The translations under genes were made by a program, and so were the position numbers. This document shows positions 60,070 through 60,486 of a stretch of 60,486 nt of DNA, piece after piece. Source of the DNA: Saprospiraceae bacterium (GTDB lineage: Bacteria; Bacteroidota; Bacteroidia; Chitinophagales; Saprospiraceae); NCBI GenBank assembly GCA_020437105.1, contig JAGQWR010000038.1, forward strand, positions 1 to 60,486, given 5' to 3'. The notes under the pieces were generated by a model, which saw only the letters and a list, made by a program, of their open reading frames with translations, had not been told where the DNA came from and made no database searches. How positions within the stretch are numbered: the first letter of the stretch is position 1; each line of letters starts with the position of its first letter.

Positions 60070-60486
60070 AAAATCACGAAATTTTTCGAAGGCACGAAAT
60101 TAGCGAATTTCAGGCAAACTGTTGGTGATAAACGAAAATCAGTAAATAGAGGTTCCGTTTGTTCCGCTGCGCGGCGTTTAAAGCGTTTAAATCGTAAATT
60201 TCGGTTAGCACGTCACAGACGAATTTAATAGACTCTCGACCTTAGACCCTCAACCAGGCCAGATGAATTTTGAATGCTGAATGGAGAACTTTCAAATGAG
60301 AAAAATCCGCAATAGACCAAAGCCGAAGGCCATAGACCCAACCGGCGAAGCCGAATAGACCAGGCCATAATTTTGAATGCTGAATTTTGAATGCTGAATG
60401 GAGAACTTTCAAATGAGAAAAATCCGCAATAGTCCAAAGCCAAAGGCCATAGACCCAACCAGCGAAGCCGAATAGACCAGGCCAAA
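60070..60486. repeat. right-end repeat region: decayed bipartite element copy 3 and 104-bp direct repeat
   Basis: Copy 3 of the bipartite element is at about 60164-60224, minus strand: CCGC-TGC-GCGG (60164-60174) replaces the TTCGC palindrome with pairing kept, then the TTTAAAGCGTTTAAATCG spacer, then CGTC-ACA-GACG (60211-60221). Two 104-bp direct copies follow, 60264-60367 and 60381-60484, with only a few changes; each holds GCC-GAA-GGC or GCC-AAA-GGC and GGC-GAA-GCC triloop palindromes. An 86-codon minus-strand frame across them is a by-product. The leuS promoter should lie in 60070-60130; no clear box is seen. Confidence 0.85.

Noticed and set aside
60225..60485. 86-codon minus-strand frame with an internal repeat
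   Set aside because: It is the translation of the 104-bp intergenic direct repeat; no ribosome site, and it runs to the window edge.
1..60486. tRNA, rRNA, riboswitch or insertion sequence
   Set aside because: I scanned the gaps by eye and saw no cloverleaf, conserved aptamer or transposase frame; a covariance search would be decisive.

Overview
The window comes from a Bacteroidota chromosome, probably a gliding or filamentous relative of the Saprospiria (Lewinella/Haliscomenobacter type). The phylum call rests on visible hallmarks: type IX secretion (T9SS) sorting domains, SprB repeats, a PorP/SprF protein, GldA/GldF/GldG, a fused SecDF, FecI/FecR regulators and promoters of the TAnnTTTG class. 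The class-level call is inference. No tRNA, rRNA, CRISPR, insertion sequence or prophage was seen.

Layout. 1-3.3 kb: the end of a FecR anti-sigma gene, its ECF sigma factor, and a divergent AGCS sodium:amino-acid symporter. 3.4-6.9 kb: a small secreted unknown, an alpha/beta hydrolase with a TetR regulator and a visible operator, then folK and a deoxynucleoside kinase. 7-13.3 kb: a secreted subtilase with a T9SS type A tail, a type II NADH dehydrogenase, repeats and a MarR regulator. 13.4-28.2 kb: two giant SprB-repeat surface proteins (1892 and 1674 aa) with type B (gliding-motility CHU_C) tails, flanking sppA and a small secreted unknown and followed by porP/sprF. 28.3-40.1 kb: an eleven-gene minus-strand run: TPR protein, gldA, a secreted unknown, gldF, gldG, DUF4340, S1/P1-like hydrolase, DUF368 undecaprenyl-phosphate translocase family, aroE, proline dehydrogenase, rRNA methyltransferase. 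40.1-43.8 kb: repeat-rich gaps around a DUF547 lipoprotein, a 2-hydroxyacid dehydrogenase and a BON-LysM protein. 44.2-49.4 kb: secDF and a PorE-like OmpA lipoprotein. 49.4-57.0 kb: a 23-bp tandem array, a RES/Xre toxin-antitoxin pair and a third giant SprB-repeat protein (2087 aa, with MAM and MopE-type domains and a type A tail). 57.2-60.1 kb: leuS; the rest is repeats.

Most of the window serves one theme. SecDF moves cargo over the inner membrane; T9SS parts (PorE-like, PorP/SprF) and the gliding ABC complex (GldAFG) lie around four very large T9SS cargo proteins: three SprB-repeat proteins and the subtilase.

The less expected content is in the gaps. Several families of short palindromes with three-base loops, octamer runs and direct repeats recur at separate intergenic sites. 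Four genes carry a TAnnTTTG promoter box only 4-6 bp before the ATG (a fifth has a 7/8 match), which suggests near-leaderless mRNAs. All names are homology calls made by eye, without database searches.
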